This document shows positions 25,735 to 34,331 of a stretch of 64,000 bases of DNA, piece after piece. The number at the start of each line of letters is the position of its first letter. The first letter of the stretch is position 1. The notes below the pieces were generated by a model. The model had not been told where the DNA came from and did no database searches. It saw only the letters and a program-made list of their open reading frames with translations. This DNA is from Halomonas eurihalina (GTDB taxonomy: Bacteria > Pseudomonadota > Gammaproteobacteria > Pseudomonadales > Halomonadaceae). A program made the position numbers and the translations under genes. The DNA is taken from positions 1 to 64,000 of the forward strand of contig NZ_VTPU01000012.1 of assembly GCF_008274785.1 (NCBI RefSeq). Direction: 5' to 3'.

Positions 25735-25758
25735 CGGCGTTCGGGTCTCGCTCACAAA

Positions 25759-25789
25759 AACGGGGCCTCGCTGCGCGCGAGGCCCCGTT
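25759..25789 (-). terminator. Rho-independent terminator of the purine permease unit
   Basis: A perfect 12-bp stem (AACGGGGCCTCG and its complement, 25759-25770 and 25778-25789) with a 7-base loop. Read on the minus strand it is followed by TTTTT. It ends the leftward permease transcript and, as the stem is symmetric, probably blocks read-through from the OFA transporter too. Confidence 0.85.
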
Positions 25790-25815
25790 GTGTCGAAGGG
25801 TAGGGTCGCTGCGGT

Positions 25816-27162
25816 TCAGACGTCGTCGCGGAAGACGCGATCCTGGCGCGGCAGCACGAGGTTGAGCACGATGGCGCACAGCGCACCAGGGATCAGGCCG
25901 GATTCGATGATCGCCTGGACGTTCTCGCTGTAGTCGGCGTAGATGCCTTCCTGAGCCGGCAGGCCGATGGCCGCCGACAGCGAGACCCCGATGATCACCA
26001 TGTTGCGCTTGTTGAAGTCGATATGGGAAAGCATCTTGATGCCGGCGCTGGCGATCATGCCGAACATGATCAGCACCGTGCCGCCCAGTACGGCATTCGG
26101 AATGCCCGAGACCAGCCCGCCCAGCTTGGGCAGCAGCCCGGCCAACATCAGGAAACCACCGCCGATGGCCACCACATAGCGGCTGACCACCCCGGTCAGG
26201 GCGACGATGCCGACGTTCTGGCTGAAACTGATCTGCGGATAGGCGTTGAAGATGGCGGCGAAGACACTGGCCAGGCCATCGGCCATTACGCCGCCGGAGA
26301 GTTCTTTCTTGGTGGGCTCGCGATCCATGCCACCCGAGGTGGTGCCGACGATGTCGCCGATCGATTCGGCGCAGGTGACCACCGCCAGCAGGACCACTGG
26401 CACGATGGCGGCCAAGTGGAATTCGAGCCCGATGGCGAAGGGTACCGGCAGCGAGAACCAGTCCGCCTGGGCGACCGAGCCGAAGTCCACATAGCCCATG
26501 GCCGCCGCGACGATGAAGCCGATGATCAGCCCGATCAGTGGCGCCGTCTCGGACCAGATGCCGCGACCGAACTGGTGCAGCCCGAGGATGATCACCAGCA
26601 CCAGGGCCGCCAGGATCAAGTTGTGGGCGGCCCCGAAGTCCTCGGCGCCGAAGCCCCCGGCGGCATAGGCGAAGCCGACCGGCATCAGCAAGGTGCCGAT
26701 CATGATCACGAAGGTGCCGGTCACCACTGGCGGGAACAGGAAGCGCACCCAGGGCAGGAACAGGCCCACCAGGGCCATGGCGACCCCGCCGCACAGGGCA
26801 GCGCCCAAGGCCGCAGGCACGCCCATGCCCACGGCGATGGGAATCAACACTGGCACGAAGCCGAAGCTGGTGCCCATCACGATGGGCAGGCGGGCGCCGA
26901 TGGGACCCAGACCCAGCGACTGCACCAGAGTGGCGGCACCGGCCACGAACATCGCCGCCTGGATCATCAGGGTAGTCTGGGCCTCCGAGAGACCGGCGGC
27001 GCCGGCGATGATGATGGGCACGGTGACGTTACTGACGAACATCGCCAGCACGTGCTGGATACCCAGTGGAATGGCCCGTGACAGGGGCGGCATGGCATTG
27101 ACGTCGTGGGTGCTGCGTACCTTCGGCTGCTTGGCCTCGGTGGCGGCATCGGGTGTCGACAT
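25816..27162 (-). CDS. NCS2-family uracil/xanthine permease
   Basis: A 448-residue nucleobase-cation symporter of the NCS2 (UraA/XanQ) family with twelve or more membrane helices. Visible are the N-terminal PLGIQHVLAMFVSNVTVPIIIAGAAG, the substrate-site segment CAESIGDIVGTTSGG, and ISFSQNVGIVALTGVVSR near residue 320. Transport of uric acid, xanthine or uracil with H+ is expected. It follows the 8-oxoguanine deaminase-like gene on the same strand after 62 bases, suggesting a purine uptake/deamination unit. Leftward terminator downstream. Confidence 0.92.
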   Translation of the reverse strand: MSTPDAATEAKQPKVRSTHDVNAMPPLSRAIPLGIQHVLAMFVSNVTVPIIIAGAAGLSEAQTTLMIQAAMFVAGAATLVQSLGLGPIGARLPIVMGTSFGFVPVLIPIAVGMGVPAALGAALCGGVAMALVGLFLPWVRFLFPPVVTGTFVIMIGTLLMPVGFAYAAGGFGAEDFGAAHNLILAALVLVIILGLHQFGRGIWSETAPLIGLIIGFIVAAAMGYVDFGSVAQADWFSLPVPFAIGLEFHLAAIVPVVLLAVVTCAESIGDIVGTTSGGMDREPTKKELSGGVMADGLASVFAAIFNAYPQISFSQNVGIVALTGVVSRYVVAIGGGFLMLAGLLPKLGGLVSGIPNAVLGGTVLIMFGMIASAGIKMLSHIDFNKRNMVIIGVSLSAAIGLPAQEGIYADYSENVQAIIESGLIPGALCAIVLNLVLPRQDRVFRDDV

Positions 27163-27224
27163 TGGGTATCTCCTGTTGTCGTTGTTGGGAACCCGTTGGT
27201 GAGCCGTCCCGCGATGGCGCTATC

Positions 27225-28580
27225 TCAGAGCGCCCGTCTCAACGCGGTGGCGGCTGCATCGTGGCGGGCCAGCAGGGCGTCGAGATCGACGTCCACCGGC
27301 TGACCCTCGGTCACCCGCCATTGCCCGGCGACCATCACGCGGTCCGCGCGATGGGCGCCGCACAGCAGCAGGGCGGCGATGGGATGATCGGCGCCGGAAA
27401 AGCGCGCCTCGTCCAGGCTGAACAGCGCCAGGTCGGCCTGCTGACCGGGCGCCAGGCCACCGATGTCGGTACGCCCCAGACAGGCGGCGGAGCCGCGGGT
27501 CGCCCAGCGGATCACGTCGTCGTGGGTGACCTGGCTGGGGGAATAACGCAGGCGTCCGAGCAGTAGCGCCTGGCGCATCTCCTCGGCGAGGTTGGAATGG
27601 TCGTTGGAGGCAGAGCCATCCACGGCCAGGCCCACCGGGCAGCCGGCAGCTTCCAGGTCCAGGGTGCGGCACATGCCGGAGCCGAGCACCATGTTCGACG
27701 AAGGGCAGTGGGCGATGCCGGTGCCGGCGGCGCCGAGGCGTGCCACTTCATCGTCATTGAAGTGGATGCCGTGGGCCAGCCAGGTACGGTCGCCCAGCCA
27801 ACCGGTCGCCTCCAGGTAGTCCAGCGGACGCATGCCAAACAAGCGCTGGCAGTAAGCCGTTTCGTCCTCGGTTTCGGCCAGGTGGGTATGCAGGCGCACG
27901 TCACGCGTCTCGGCCAGGTGCGCGCTTTCCTGCATCAGTTCGCGACTGACCGAGAAGGGCGAGCAGGGGGCCAGCGCCAGGGTGATCATGGCGCCGTCGC
28001 CACGCTCATGATAGGCGTCGATCAGGCGGGCGCTCTCGTCGAGGATGGTGGCTTCATCCTGCACCACCGACTGGGGCGGCAGGCCGCCATCGTCGCGACC
28101 GACGCTCATCGAGCCGCGGGTCAGGGCGGCGCGCACGCCGAGGCGGCGGGCGGTTTCCACCTGTACGTCGATGGCCCGGGTCAGGGCACCGGAGAACACG
28201 TAGTGGTGATCGGCCACCGTGGTGCAGCCGGACATCAGCAGTTCGACCATGGCCAACTCGCTGGCCAGGGCCATCTGCGCTTCGTCGAGATTGGCCCAGA
28301 CGTCGTAGAGGGTGGTCAGCCAGGGAAAGAGTTCCTTGTTCAGGGCCGGAGAATAGGCCCGGGTCAGGGTCTGGTAGAAGTGATGATGGGTGTTGACCAG
28401 CCCCGGCAACAGGACATGGCAAGAAGCATCGAAGGTGGCATCGACCCGGCTCTGGGGGTGAGCTCCCGCGGGTATCGCTTCGATGATACGCGAGCCCTGG
28501 ACGACCACGCCGCCGGCGGCGCCCGTGTCACTGCAGGCGAGTGGATGTTTGATCCAGAGAGTCTGTTCGTTCGAGGTCAT
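27225..28580 (-). CDS. 8-oxoguanine deaminase-like amidohydrolase
   Basis: A 451-residue amidohydrolase-superfamily deaminase. Metal ligands: NTHHHFYQTLTRAY (HxH motif), LHTHLAETEDE, LAHGIHFN and the final Asp in AVDGSASND. The length and the NTHHHFYQTLTR and LFPWL segments resemble bacterial 8-oxoguanine/guanine deaminases (8-oxoguanine to uric acid). The cytoplasmic role in purine salvage fits the downstream NCS2 permease. ATG at 28580 is preceded by GAGGAGG nine bases upstream; the in-frame start at 28643 is not needed. Confidence 0.88.
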   Translation of the reverse strand: MTSNEQTLWIKHPLACSDTGAAGGVVVQGSRIIEAIPAGAHPQSRVDATFDASCHVLLPGLVNTHHHFYQTLTRAYSPALNKELFPWLTTLYDVWANLDEAQMALASELAMVELLMSGCTTVADHHYVFSGALTRAIDVQVETARRLGVRAALTRGSMSVGRDDGGLPPQSVVQDEATILDESARLIDAYHERGDGAMITLALAPCSPFSVSRELMQESAHLAETRDVRLHTHLAETEDETAYCQRLFGMRPLDYLEATGWLGDRTWLAHGIHFNDDEVARLGAAGTGIAHCPSSNMVLGSGMCRTLDLEAAGCPVGLAVDGSASNDHSNLAEEMRQALLLGRLRYSPSQVTHDDVIRWATRGSAACLGRTDIGGLAPGQQADLALFSLDEARFSGADHPIAALLLCGAHRADRVMVAGQWRVTEGQPVDVDLDALLARHDAAATALRRAL

Positions 28581-29032
28581 CAGTGGAGTCCTCCTCGGGT
28601 CCCGCGCGCACGCGGCCCCTGCCAGTGGCAAAGGGTTACCCAAGTCTCACGATCCGACCTGAGCCTTGGTTCAGGTGCCTTTGTATTTGTGTGTACCCAC
28701 CATTCAACAATAATGGGTGGTGATTGTGTACAAAATGCGAGTCGCAGGCGCGGCTGTCAAGTCATACCGGTGGGAGCAGGCGCTGTGGATCCTGCTTTCA
28801 ACGCTTCGTGATCCAGCACGGATGTTTAACTTGATGAAAAGGTTTGGCTTCGTGTGGGCCTGCCGGGAATCAGGGGTGGAATGTGGATTGGCACTACCTT
28901 GACGTGGCGACGATTTTCCACCATAGCTACGGCAATATAAATATGAATTACTGTTTCCTCACATGACGTCGACCATGTTGAAGGCAGGCGGTCGAAGCAT
29001 GCATTGCGCGCAAGGGACAAAGGAGAAATGTC
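28581..29032. other. Divergent intergenic region, purine unit and pilus operon
   Basis: About 450 bases between two divergent transcripts. Near the purine side, TGTGTAC occurs twice (about 28688 and 28725) around an imperfect hairpin (CCACCATT with a bulged complement), suggestive of an operator for the deaminase unit. Near the pilus side the sequence becomes AT-rich (ATATAAATATGAATT, about 28934-28949), a likely -10 region for the pilin gene. No gene or known riboswitch was recognised. Confidence 0.4.
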
Positions 29033-29590
29033 ATGTTGAAATGGCAATGTGGCCTACTGCTCAAGAGGGGTGTTCTCATTCCATCTCTCCTTCCATTCTT
29101 GATGACCGGCTCGGCGTTTGCCCAGAGCGTCACCGGTACCGTCGATGTCTCGATCGAGTTGGCGGCAGCTTGTGAGGTCAATGGTTCGACGGCCACCAGC
29201 GGCGTGGATTTCGGGAGTCTGGAGTTTGGCAGCCATACCACGCTGTTCTCTGAAGCTGACTCCGAGGTGCTCAATGATGGCGCCGCCATCGAGGTATTAT
29301 GTTCGCCTGGGGTCACGCCCTCCTTCCAGATCACCGGCGGGGCAAACGATGTCGAAAGCGGCGCACAGAATCATGCCATGGCCAATGGCAGTGGCAGCTT
29401 CGTGCCCTACTCGATCTACACCGATGCCGCGCGCACCAGCGCCCTTGAGTCCGGTACGCCATATGATCTGTCTGGCACGGCCGATGGCATAACGCCCCAG
29501 ACCTTGCCGCTGTATGGCCGGGCCTATGGCCAGTCAGGGCTGGCGGCAGGCAGCTATAGCGACACCTTGAACGTCGAACTGTCATTTTGA
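29033..29590 (+). CDS. Csu-type spore coat U (SCPU) domain pilin, major subunit candidate
   Basis: A 185-residue secreted protein. A signal peptide (about residues 1-30, ending near GSAFA) precedes one SCPU domain with two conserved Cys (AACEVNG, VLCSPG), the FGS.EFG motif (DFGSLEFGS), and the C-terminal AAGSYSDTLNVELSF, a donor-strand-type end. Such subunits polymerise by donor-strand exchange into archaic chaperone-usher (Csu) pili that aid attachment and biofilm formation. First gene of the operon; the strong ribosome site (AAGGAGAAA) fits high expression. It corresponds to the CsuA/B role by position. Confidence 0.9.
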   Translation: MLKWQCGLLLKRGVLIPSLLPFLMTGSAFAQSVTGTVDVSIELAAACEVNGSTATSGVDFGSLEFGSHTTLFSEADSEVLNDGAAIEVLCSPGVTPSFQITGGANDVESGAQNHAMANGSGSFVPYSIYTDAARTSALESGTPYDLSGTADGITPQTLPLYGRAYGQSGLAAGSYSDTLNVELSF

Positions 29591-30120
29591 GTCGAAGTGC
29601 GTCGTGGGCGGCGCTGTTGGCGAGCTTAATGCCGGTGCAGGAGGGGATGGCGCAGACAGCCCCCCAGACCAGCTTTCAGGTCGCTGCCACCATCAGCGAG
29701 GGTTGCCTGGTCGACAACGGAATCCCTGGGGATGGTGCATCGCTGGGAAGTCTGGGGTCGCTGGATTTCGGCACTGCTTCTTCATTATCGCAACAAACCC
29801 GTACGTCGATGTTGGTCGATACCGCCGGTGTGACCCTGAGCTGCACGCCGGGGCTCGCTCTGATCATGCGTATTGACGGCGGGCTTCACGCCAGTGGTGG
29901 CGTACGCCACATGGAGAACGATGCTGGTGTGGGCCTGGCCTATGCCCTGTTTGCTGATGCCAGCCATCAGCAGGCCATTGGTATCGACGCCTCGGTTGCC
30001 GTCGACACATTTTCCGACCCGAACAATATTTCCCTGCCGATACATGGGCGGCTGACGTTGCCCGGCGCTCGACCGCCGGGTGTTTACACGGATCGTTTAG
30101 CGGTGACGCTGGAGTGGTAA
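29587..30120 (+). CDS. Csu-type SCPU-domain minor pilin
   Basis: A 177-residue second SCPU protein with a signal peptide (about residues 1-22) and two conserved Cys (EGCLVDN, LSCTPG). The C-terminal PPGVYTDRLAVTLEW is the typical strand. It appears to start with TTG at 29587, whose last bases overlap the preceding TGA stop (TTGA); an ATG at residue 15 would remove the hydrophobic signal core. This translational coupling argues for stoichiometric minor-subunit production. Acinetobacter Csu operons have three pilin genes before the chaperone; here there are two. Confidence 0.85.
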   Translation: MSRSASWAALLASLMPVQEGMAQTAPQTSFQVAATISEGCLVDNGIPGDGASLGSLGSLDFGTASSLSQQTRTSMLVDTAGVTLSCTPGLALIMRIDGGLHASGGVRHMENDAGVGLAYALFADASHQQAIGIDASVAVDTFSDPNNISLPIHGRLTLPGARPPGVYTDRLAVTLEW

Positions 30121-30884
30121 TGACAATGAGACGGTGGAGTCTCGCGATGAAAGGCTTGCTGATGGCTGGCCTTTTGGTGATGGCCTTGCCGGCCAGCGCT
30201 AGCGCCTTGCTGATCTGGCCGATTCATCCGGTCATCGAGAACGGGCGATCGGCGACGGCGTTGTGGCTGGAGAACCGTGGCAGCGAGCCGACACTGATTC
30301 AGCTACGCATCTTCGATTGGCAGCAGCGTGATGGCAAGGATCAGTACCAGAGTCAGGACGACCTCGTTGGCAGTCCCCCGATGATGGAGATAGCGCCAGG
30401 ACAGCAGCAACTCGTGCGCCTGATTCGGAGGACATCTCCACCGCCCTCGGGTGGTGAGCGGGCCTGGCGCGTCATCCTGGACGAGGTTCCGACCTCCTCC
30501 TCATCCGACGAGCCGGCTGGTCAGACCCGAGCCGGTGTCGAGCTGCAGATGCGCTACTCCTTGCCATTGTTCGATTACGGCGAGGGTGCCGCGCCCGAGG
30601 ATGGCGCTGAGGCCAGTGAGGTTGCGAACATGCTCGGCTGGCGCATCATTCGCGAGAACGGTCGACGCTACCTGGAGGTGCGCAATCGTGGCGAGCGACA
30701 TGCGCGTCTCACCGAAGTGGCGTTTGATCAGGGAGCCACCATCACCAAGGGGCTTTTGGGGTATGTGCTGGCCGACAGCTACCGTCGCTGGCCACTCGAA
30801 GAGACGACTCCAGGCGACACCCTGTTCGCCCGCGTCAATGGTGGGGAGCCAGTGCGCCTCGCGAGATGGTCTTCGGCACCTTGA
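30120..30884 (+). CDS. csuC: Csu-type periplasmic pilus chaperone
   Basis: A 254-residue chaperone: signal peptide (about residues 1-26, ending PASASA), then a PapD-like immunoglobulin domain with LLIWPIHPVIENGRSATALWLENRG and the VRLIRR strand that donates to pilin subunits, and a second beta domain. It folds pilins in the periplasm and delivers them to the usher. ATG at 30120 overlaps the preceding TAA (TAATG), five bases after GGAG; this is preferable to the GTG at 30114. Assigned to CsuC by position and domain. Confidence 0.88.
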   Translation: MTMRRWSLAMKGLLMAGLLVMALPASASALLIWPIHPVIENGRSATALWLENRGSEPTLIQLRIFDWQQRDGKDQYQSQDDLVGSPPMMEIAPGQQQLVRLIRRTSPPPSGGERAWRVILDEVPTSSSSDEPAGQTRAGVELQMRYSLPLFDYGEGAAPEDGAEASEVANMLGWRIIRENGRRYLEVRNRGERHARLTEVAFDQGATITKGLLGYVLADSYRRWPLEETTPGDTLFARVNGGEPVRLARWSSAP

Positions 30885-30909
30885 TCCCGGATTCGGATAG
30901 GGCTTGCCG

Positions 30910-33273
30910 ATGCAAAGGCTGCAACGACTGTGCCGAGATGGCCTCTGCCTGGGATGGCTCGCCGTGTCACCTCATGCTGTCGGCCAGGACTTGCCACCGC
31001 CACCGGTCGCCGATGCCGCCCAGAACCGTGAGGCTCTGTTGCACCTGGAACTGGTGCTCAACCAGCGGCCGACCGGACGGGTGATATCGGTGACGCGTCG
31101 CGGGGGGCATCTACTGGTAACGCCGGAGGCGTTTGGTGAGATCAGGTTTCCCGAACGGCTGGCGTCGATGGAGCACCTTGATCTGATGCACCTTGAGGAG
31201 GTCGAGGCGCACTATGACGCGCTTCGCCAGCGCCTGGAGGTGACAGTGCCAACGGCATGGTTGCCCCGACAGCAGTTGGGCGGCCGGCAGGCAGGAGCCT
31301 CCTCCGAGGCGTTGAGCAGCCCCGGTGCACTGGTCAATTACGACCTGCATGTCAGCAAGGCGCGTCAGGGAACCACGCGCGCTTCGCTATGGCATGAGGC
31401 GCGGCTGTTCGGCCTGGGAGGAAGCTGGCGCAGTAGTGGTGCCTGGCGCGAGGCTCTGGAGTCGGTGCCTGACGGTTCAGGCGACGAATCGGCCTATGTG
31501 CGTTACGACACGACCTGGCGCCATGATGATCAGCAACGCCTGTTGAGCTACGAAGCAGGGGATGTCGTCACCCGTCCTCTAAGCTGGACGCGGGCCGTGC
31601 GGTTGGGCGGTGTGCAGGTGTCGCGCGATTTTGCGATTCGCCCGGATCTGATCACCTACCCGCTGCCGAGCTTCTCCGGCGATGCCGAGGTACCCACCAC
31701 CCTGGACCTGTTCGTCAACGGCAATCGGGTCGAGCGCCGGGATATCGAGCCAGGCCCCTTCACGCTGTCCGATGTCCCGAGTATCAACGGGGCCGGCGAG
31801 GCAACGCTGGTCACCGAGGATATCCAGGGGCGTCGGGAAGTCAGGACCCTGCCTTTTTATGTGACCAACGAGCTGCTGCGGCCGGGGCTGGCGAGCTTCA
31901 GCATTGCTGCCGGCGCGTTGAGGCGAGGCTATGGGCAGCGCAGTTTTGATTACGATGAAGCGGCGGCCAGTGTCTCGCAGCGCATCGGGGTCACCGATCA
32001 ACTGTCGCTTGGCGGACATGCCGAGTTGGCCGATTCCCTGGCGCTGGGCGGCGCGGGCGTGACTCTCGGTTTATGGCGTGCCGGCACTCTGGAGATGGCC
32101 TACCAATATAGCGATAGTGAATTCGGCACGGCGGCGGCTCACAGCCTGGGGTATCAGTACCGGGGCCGAAACGTCAGTCTGGGGGCGCGTCATGAGCGCA
32201 GGGAGGCGGGGTTCGCCGATTTGTCCGATGTCTTGGCTCGGCAGATCCCTGAACATGCCCGCACTCGGACCCAAGTGACCGCCAGCACGTCGCTGGGGAG
32301 GTGGGGCAGCATGGCCGCCGGATACTTCGAGGTCGACGACGGTGTGTCGACCCGGCTGCTGAATCTCTCCTATCAGCGTCCGCTGTGGCGTAACGCGCAT
32401 CTGTCGTTGAGTGCCAACCGCGAGATGGGTGGGGCCGGGGGCTGGGGCGGGTTGCTGCAGGTCACGCTCGCCCTCGACCATGGCCGTGGCGTTGTGAGCG
32501 CTGGCATGGAGCGCGATGCCGAGGGCAATGCGGCACAGCAGCTGCAGTACTCGCGCGCCGCCCCCCTGGAAGGGGGCTGGGGCTGGAATCTGGGAGTACG
32601 TCGCCGCGAGGGGCAAGCAATCTATCGTCAGGCGGATGTTCGCCACCGTGGGGAAAGCGCCTCCTGGCGGTTGGGCCTGCAAGGGGCCGGCGAGGACGAT
32701 ACCTATTTCGGCGGCCTGAGCGGGTCGGCCGTCTTCATGGCCGGGCGCAGCTTTCTGGCCAACGAGGTCAATGACAGTTTTGTGGTGGTGTCCACAGACG
32801 GCGAGGCCGGTGTGCCGGTGCGTTATGAAAATCAGACGGTCGGCCACACTGATGAGGATGGCTACCTGCTGGTGCCCTGGGGGACCGCCTATTATCCAGG
32901 CAAGTACGAAATCGACCCGCTTGAGCTGCCTGTCGAGGTGGCCACACCGGAAGTCGAGCGGCGTGTGGCCGTCGAGCCGCGCAGCGGTTACTTGCTATCG
33001 TTTGATCTGCCGCGTCGTACATCCGCCAGTCTTCACCTGGTGGATGCCGATGGCAAGGATCTGCCGCTTGGTGCGAAGGTGCGCTCGTCGAGTGGCGAAC
33101 GCGCCGTGGTCGGCTGGGATGGCATGACGTATCTCGAGACGGTGTCGATGGGAATGCGCCTGAGGGTGTCGCTACCGGATGGCAGCGAGTGCCTGGCACC
33201 TCTGTCCTTGCCCGATGAGGTGTCGGGGCGCCTGGATCTGGCGTCTGTGACGTGTCGTATGGAGGAGACGTGA
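30910..33273 (+). CDS. csuD: Csu-type outer membrane usher
   Basis: A 787-residue outer-membrane usher, the assembly platform and channel of the pilus. The signal peptide is short (about residues 1-26), followed by the N-terminal chaperone-binding domain, a long beta-barrel (many alternating aromatic/glycine strands; DLFVNGNRVERRDIEPGPF near residue 270 in the FimD/PapC signature region), a plug and C-terminal domains (FDLPRRTSASLHLVDADGKD). The ATG at 30910 is used instead of the TTG at 30904. Its TGA overlaps the next ATG (TGATG). Confidence 0.92.
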   Translation: MQRLQRLCRDGLCLGWLAVSPHAVGQDLPPPPVADAAQNREALLHLELVLNQRPTGRVISVTRRGGHLLVTPEAFGEIRFPERLASMEHLDLMHLEEVEAHYDALRQRLEVTVPTAWLPRQQLGGRQAGASSEALSSPGALVNYDLHVSKARQGTTRASLWHEARLFGLGGSWRSSGAWREALESVPDGSGDESAYVRYDTTWRHDDQQRLLSYEAGDVVTRPLSWTRAVRLGGVQVSRDFAIRPDLITYPLPSFSGDAEVPTTLDLFVNGNRVERRDIEPGPFTLSDVPSINGAGEATLVTEDIQGRREVRTLPFYVTNELLRPGLASFSIAAGALRRGYGQRSFDYDEAAASVSQRIGVTDQLSLGGHAELADSLALGGAGVTLGLWRAGTLEMAYQYSDSEFGTAAAHSLGYQYRGRNVSLGARHERREAGFADLSDVLARQIPEHARTRTQVTASTSLGRWGSMAAGYFEVDDGVSTRLLNLSYQRPLWRNAHLSLSANREMGGAGGWGGLLQVTLALDHGRGVVSAGMERDAEGNAAQQLQYSRAAPLEGGWGWNLGVRRREGQAIYRQADVRHRGESASWRLGLQGAGEDDTYFGGLSGSAVFMAGRSFLANEVNDSFVVVSTDGEAGVPVRYENQTVGHTDEDGYLLVPWGTAYYPGKYEIDPLELPVEVATPEVERRVAVEPRSGYLLSFDLPRRTSASLHLVDADGKDLPLGAKVRSSSGERAVVGWDGMTYLETVSMGMRLRVSLPDGSECLAPLSLPDEVSGRLDLASVTCRMEET

Positions 33274-34283
33274 TGGGTCATACCGGCGTAATCCGCCTTG
33301 GCTGGCGGAGTCTCGTCACGTTCTGCCTGCTGCTGGCCGTGGTATGTGGCACGAACTCCGCTCTGGCTTGCGATGTGGTGGCGCCGAACCCTTTGGCGAG
33401 TTTTGGTGTCGCGAGCTCGCTGACGGTGGCCGGCAGTGCCCAGCAGACATCGGCACAGCCCAACGCCGGGGTGGAGTGCTCGGCTCCGCTATTGTCGGTG
33501 CTTGGCAGCGACTACGTGAATGCGACGATCACCAGCGCCAACGGCGGCCAACTCCAGGTGCCAACCGGCGACACCATCGACTATGACATCTCGGCCGACC
33601 CCGGCGGCGAGGTGCCCCTGACGCTTGGTACTACCTACGATTACTACAACGCTACCTTGTTGGATTTGCTCGGTCTGCTGGGGAGCAGCGGCCCGATCGA
33701 ACTGCCGATGTATTTCCGCACCCTGCCGGGCTCTGCGGATAATGTCGCCGCCGGTCTCTATATCGATACCCTGACCGTCAACTGGAACTGGTCCGTCTGC
33801 GAGGGGATCGGGATCGGTGGGTTATGCCTGGGGCGAGACAACGGGAGTGGTACCAGTACTATCACTCTGCAGCTCGAGGTCCTGCCGGATTGCGTGATTG
33901 ATGCCCCCGATCTGGATTTCGGCTCGGCACCGCTGGTGGCCGGCTTTAGCCCGGTCACCCGGACGCTTTCGGTGCGTTGTACCAAAGGGCAGGCCTACAG
34001 CGTGGGGTTGAGCGATGGTCAGCATGCTGCGTCCGGCCAACGGCGCATGGCATCGTCGGGAGAGTATCTGCGCTATGAGCTCTACAAGGGGGCCAGCGGG
34101 CTGTCACGCTGGGGACCCCAAGGGGCTGAGCGACGCGATTCGACCCAGGCTGACAACGCGCCGGGCAACCATGATGGCGTGACCGCTCAGGGGTTCATCT
34201 ACCGTGGCATCATCGATGAGACTCAATCGACGCCACCCGCTGGCGTCTATACGGATACCGTCGTCGTGGATGTCGAGTTCTGA
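33273..34283 (+). CDS. csuE: Csu-type tip adhesin (two-domain SCPU protein)
   Basis: A 336-residue secreted protein: signal peptide (about residues 1-34, ending NSALA), an N-terminal domain (about 35-180) with hydrophobic loop stretches (LLDLLGLLGS, GIGIGGLCLG), and a C-terminal SCPU domain (about 190-336; LPDCVIDAPDLDFGSAPL, PPAGVYTDTVVVDVEF). Two-domain tip subunits such as CsuE bind hydrophobic surfaces. ATG 33273, six bases after GGAGGA, overlaps the usher stop. Last gene of the operon. Confidence 0.88.
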   Translation: MGHTGVIRLGWRSLVTFCLLLAVVCGTNSALACDVVAPNPLASFGVASSLTVAGSAQQTSAQPNAGVECSAPLLSVLGSDYVNATITSANGGQLQVPTGDTIDYDISADPGGEVPLTLGTTYDYYNATLLDLLGLLGSSGPIELPMYFRTLPGSADNVAAGLYIDTLTVNWNWSVCEGIGIGGLCLGRDNGSGTSTITLQLEVLPDCVIDAPDLDFGSAPLVAGFSPVTRTLSVRCTKGQAYSVGLSDGQHAASGQRRMASSGEYLRYELYKGASGLSRWGPQGAERRDSTQADNAPGNHDGVTAQGFIYRGIIDETQSTPPAGVYTDTVVVDVEF

Positions 34284-34288
34284 ACGCA

Positions 34289-34312
34289 AGGCGCCGCCTT
34301 CTGGCGGCGCCT
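34289..34312 (+). terminator. GC-rich hairpin after the pilus operon
   Basis: AGGCGCCGCC, a four-base loop, and its complement form a perfect 10-bp stem just after the adhesin stop. There is no U-run on either side, so it may be a weak, bidirectional or Rho-assisted terminator between this operon and the convergent serA. Confidence 0.55.
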
Positions 34313-34331
34313 GCGGCGGGAGGAGAGCGGA

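Noticed and set aside
24205-25755. A 516-residue minus-strand frame opposite the OFA transporter.
   Set aside because: Low-complexity antisense shadow without ribosome site or recognisable domain; the plus-strand gene has transporter helices.
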